A stretch of 64,000 nucleotides of DNA from Vagococcus acidifermentans (lineage in GTDB: Bacteria; Bacillota; Bacilli; Lactobacillales; Vagococcaceae): NCBI RefSeq assembly GCF_003987655.1, contig NZ_NGKC01000006.1:1-64000 (forward strand). The letters are read 5' to 3'. Under the pieces are notes generated by a model. The model saw only the letters and a list, made by a program, of their open reading frames with translations, did no database searches and was not told the DNA's origin. The translations under genes were made by a program, and so were the position numbers. Shown in pieces: positions 63,846-64,000 of this stretch (position 1 is the stretch's first letter; each line of letters starts with the position of its first letter).

Positions 63846-64000
63846 ATGGTTAAAGTAGTTAAAAACATTGTCCAGATTCTGGTATCGGTATTCATTTTAG
63901 CAGTCGCCATCAATATGTTTCTAGGGCCGCATGATATTGCAGCAGGCGGGGTCAGCGGCATAGGGATTTTAGCAGAGTCGGCTTTGAATATTGACCGGTC
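63846..64000 (+). CDS. YitT-family membrane protein, partial at the window end
   Basis: The first 51 residues are visible. A hydrophobic first helix (QILVSVFILAVAINMFL) followed by GPHDIAAGGVSGIGIL, the N-terminal motif of YitT/DUF161 proteins. The rest lies beyond the edge. ATG 63846 has AATAAGGTGTG upstream. Co-transcribed with the M20 peptidase. Confidence 0.85.
   Translation, partial: MVKVVKNIVQILVSVFILAVAINMFLGPHDIAAGGVSGIGILAESALNIDR

Overview
The window is a 64 kb low-GC Firmicutes chromosome segment. Several genes point to Lactobacillales: a zinc-finger ClpE under a CtsR box, a ptsHI pair, DUF1827, DUF1797/YkuJ and SPJ_0845-type small proteins, an enterococcal-type glycolipid synthase pair, an Mga-like regulator and a fused glutamine-type ABC transporter. 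An Enterococcaceae/Carnobacteriaceae-like host fits best, but the sequence alone does not fix the genus. I see no rRNA, tRNA, CRISPR array, prophage or intact insertion sequence.

Layout. 0.6-3.9 kb: glycyl radical enzyme (hydroxyproline dehydratase-like) with its radical-SAM activase, behind a promoter carrying two palindromes. 4.1-5.7 kb: RF3. 6.1-11.7 kb: a huge cell-wall-anchored GH31 glycosidase split by a frameshift, with a GntR/HutC-type operator on its promoter. 11.7-12.2 kb: a long hairpin, then a transcript that looks like a leader-peptide attenuator with no downstream gene. 12.3-14.9 kb: DUF1827 and clpE, leftward. 15-17.4 kb: small protein, ptsH, ptsI. 17.6-20.9 kb: glycolipid glycosyltransferases and a flippase-like membrane protein. 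21-26 kb: a beta-hydroxyacid dehydrogenase-like protein, YkuJ-like, TPR protein, tig, clpX.

Between clpX and ysxC/engB, usually close neighbours in Bacilli, lie about 10 kb. They hold a TetR-controlled operon predicted to convert an alcohol via aldehyde, acyl-CoA and acyl-phosphate to an acid with ATP gain, then pstS-phoP-phoR without pstCAB. 36.4-39.2 kb is a leftward folate operon (folB, folK, folE, an XTP/dITP pyrophosphatase, folP). After it come an FAD oxidoreductase, a cation diffusion facilitator, an anchored alpha/beta hydrolase, an aminotransferase and a glutamine-type ABC transporter.

The 47.5-64 kb part is more accessory: an iron-dependent alcohol dehydrogenase-like enzyme, a decayed PadR/DUF2812 pair, an mhqR-mhqO-mhqD-like quinone-stress operon, a DUF2087 regulator, a MATE-like transporter behind what looks like a four-segment translational attenuator, an unrecognised three-gene cluster (two related two-TM proteins plus a long DivIVA-like coiled-coil protein), pckA, an Mga-like regulator in very AT-rich DNA, an M20 peptidase, and the start of a YitT-family gene cut by the window edge.

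The best candidates for something undescribed are the three-gene membrane/coiled-coil cluster (54.6-58.0 kb), the leader-peptide attenuator before the MATE-like gene (52.9-53.0 kb), the orphan attenuator-like RNA (11.9-12.2 kb), and the alcohol-to-acid operon (26.9-32.1 kb).
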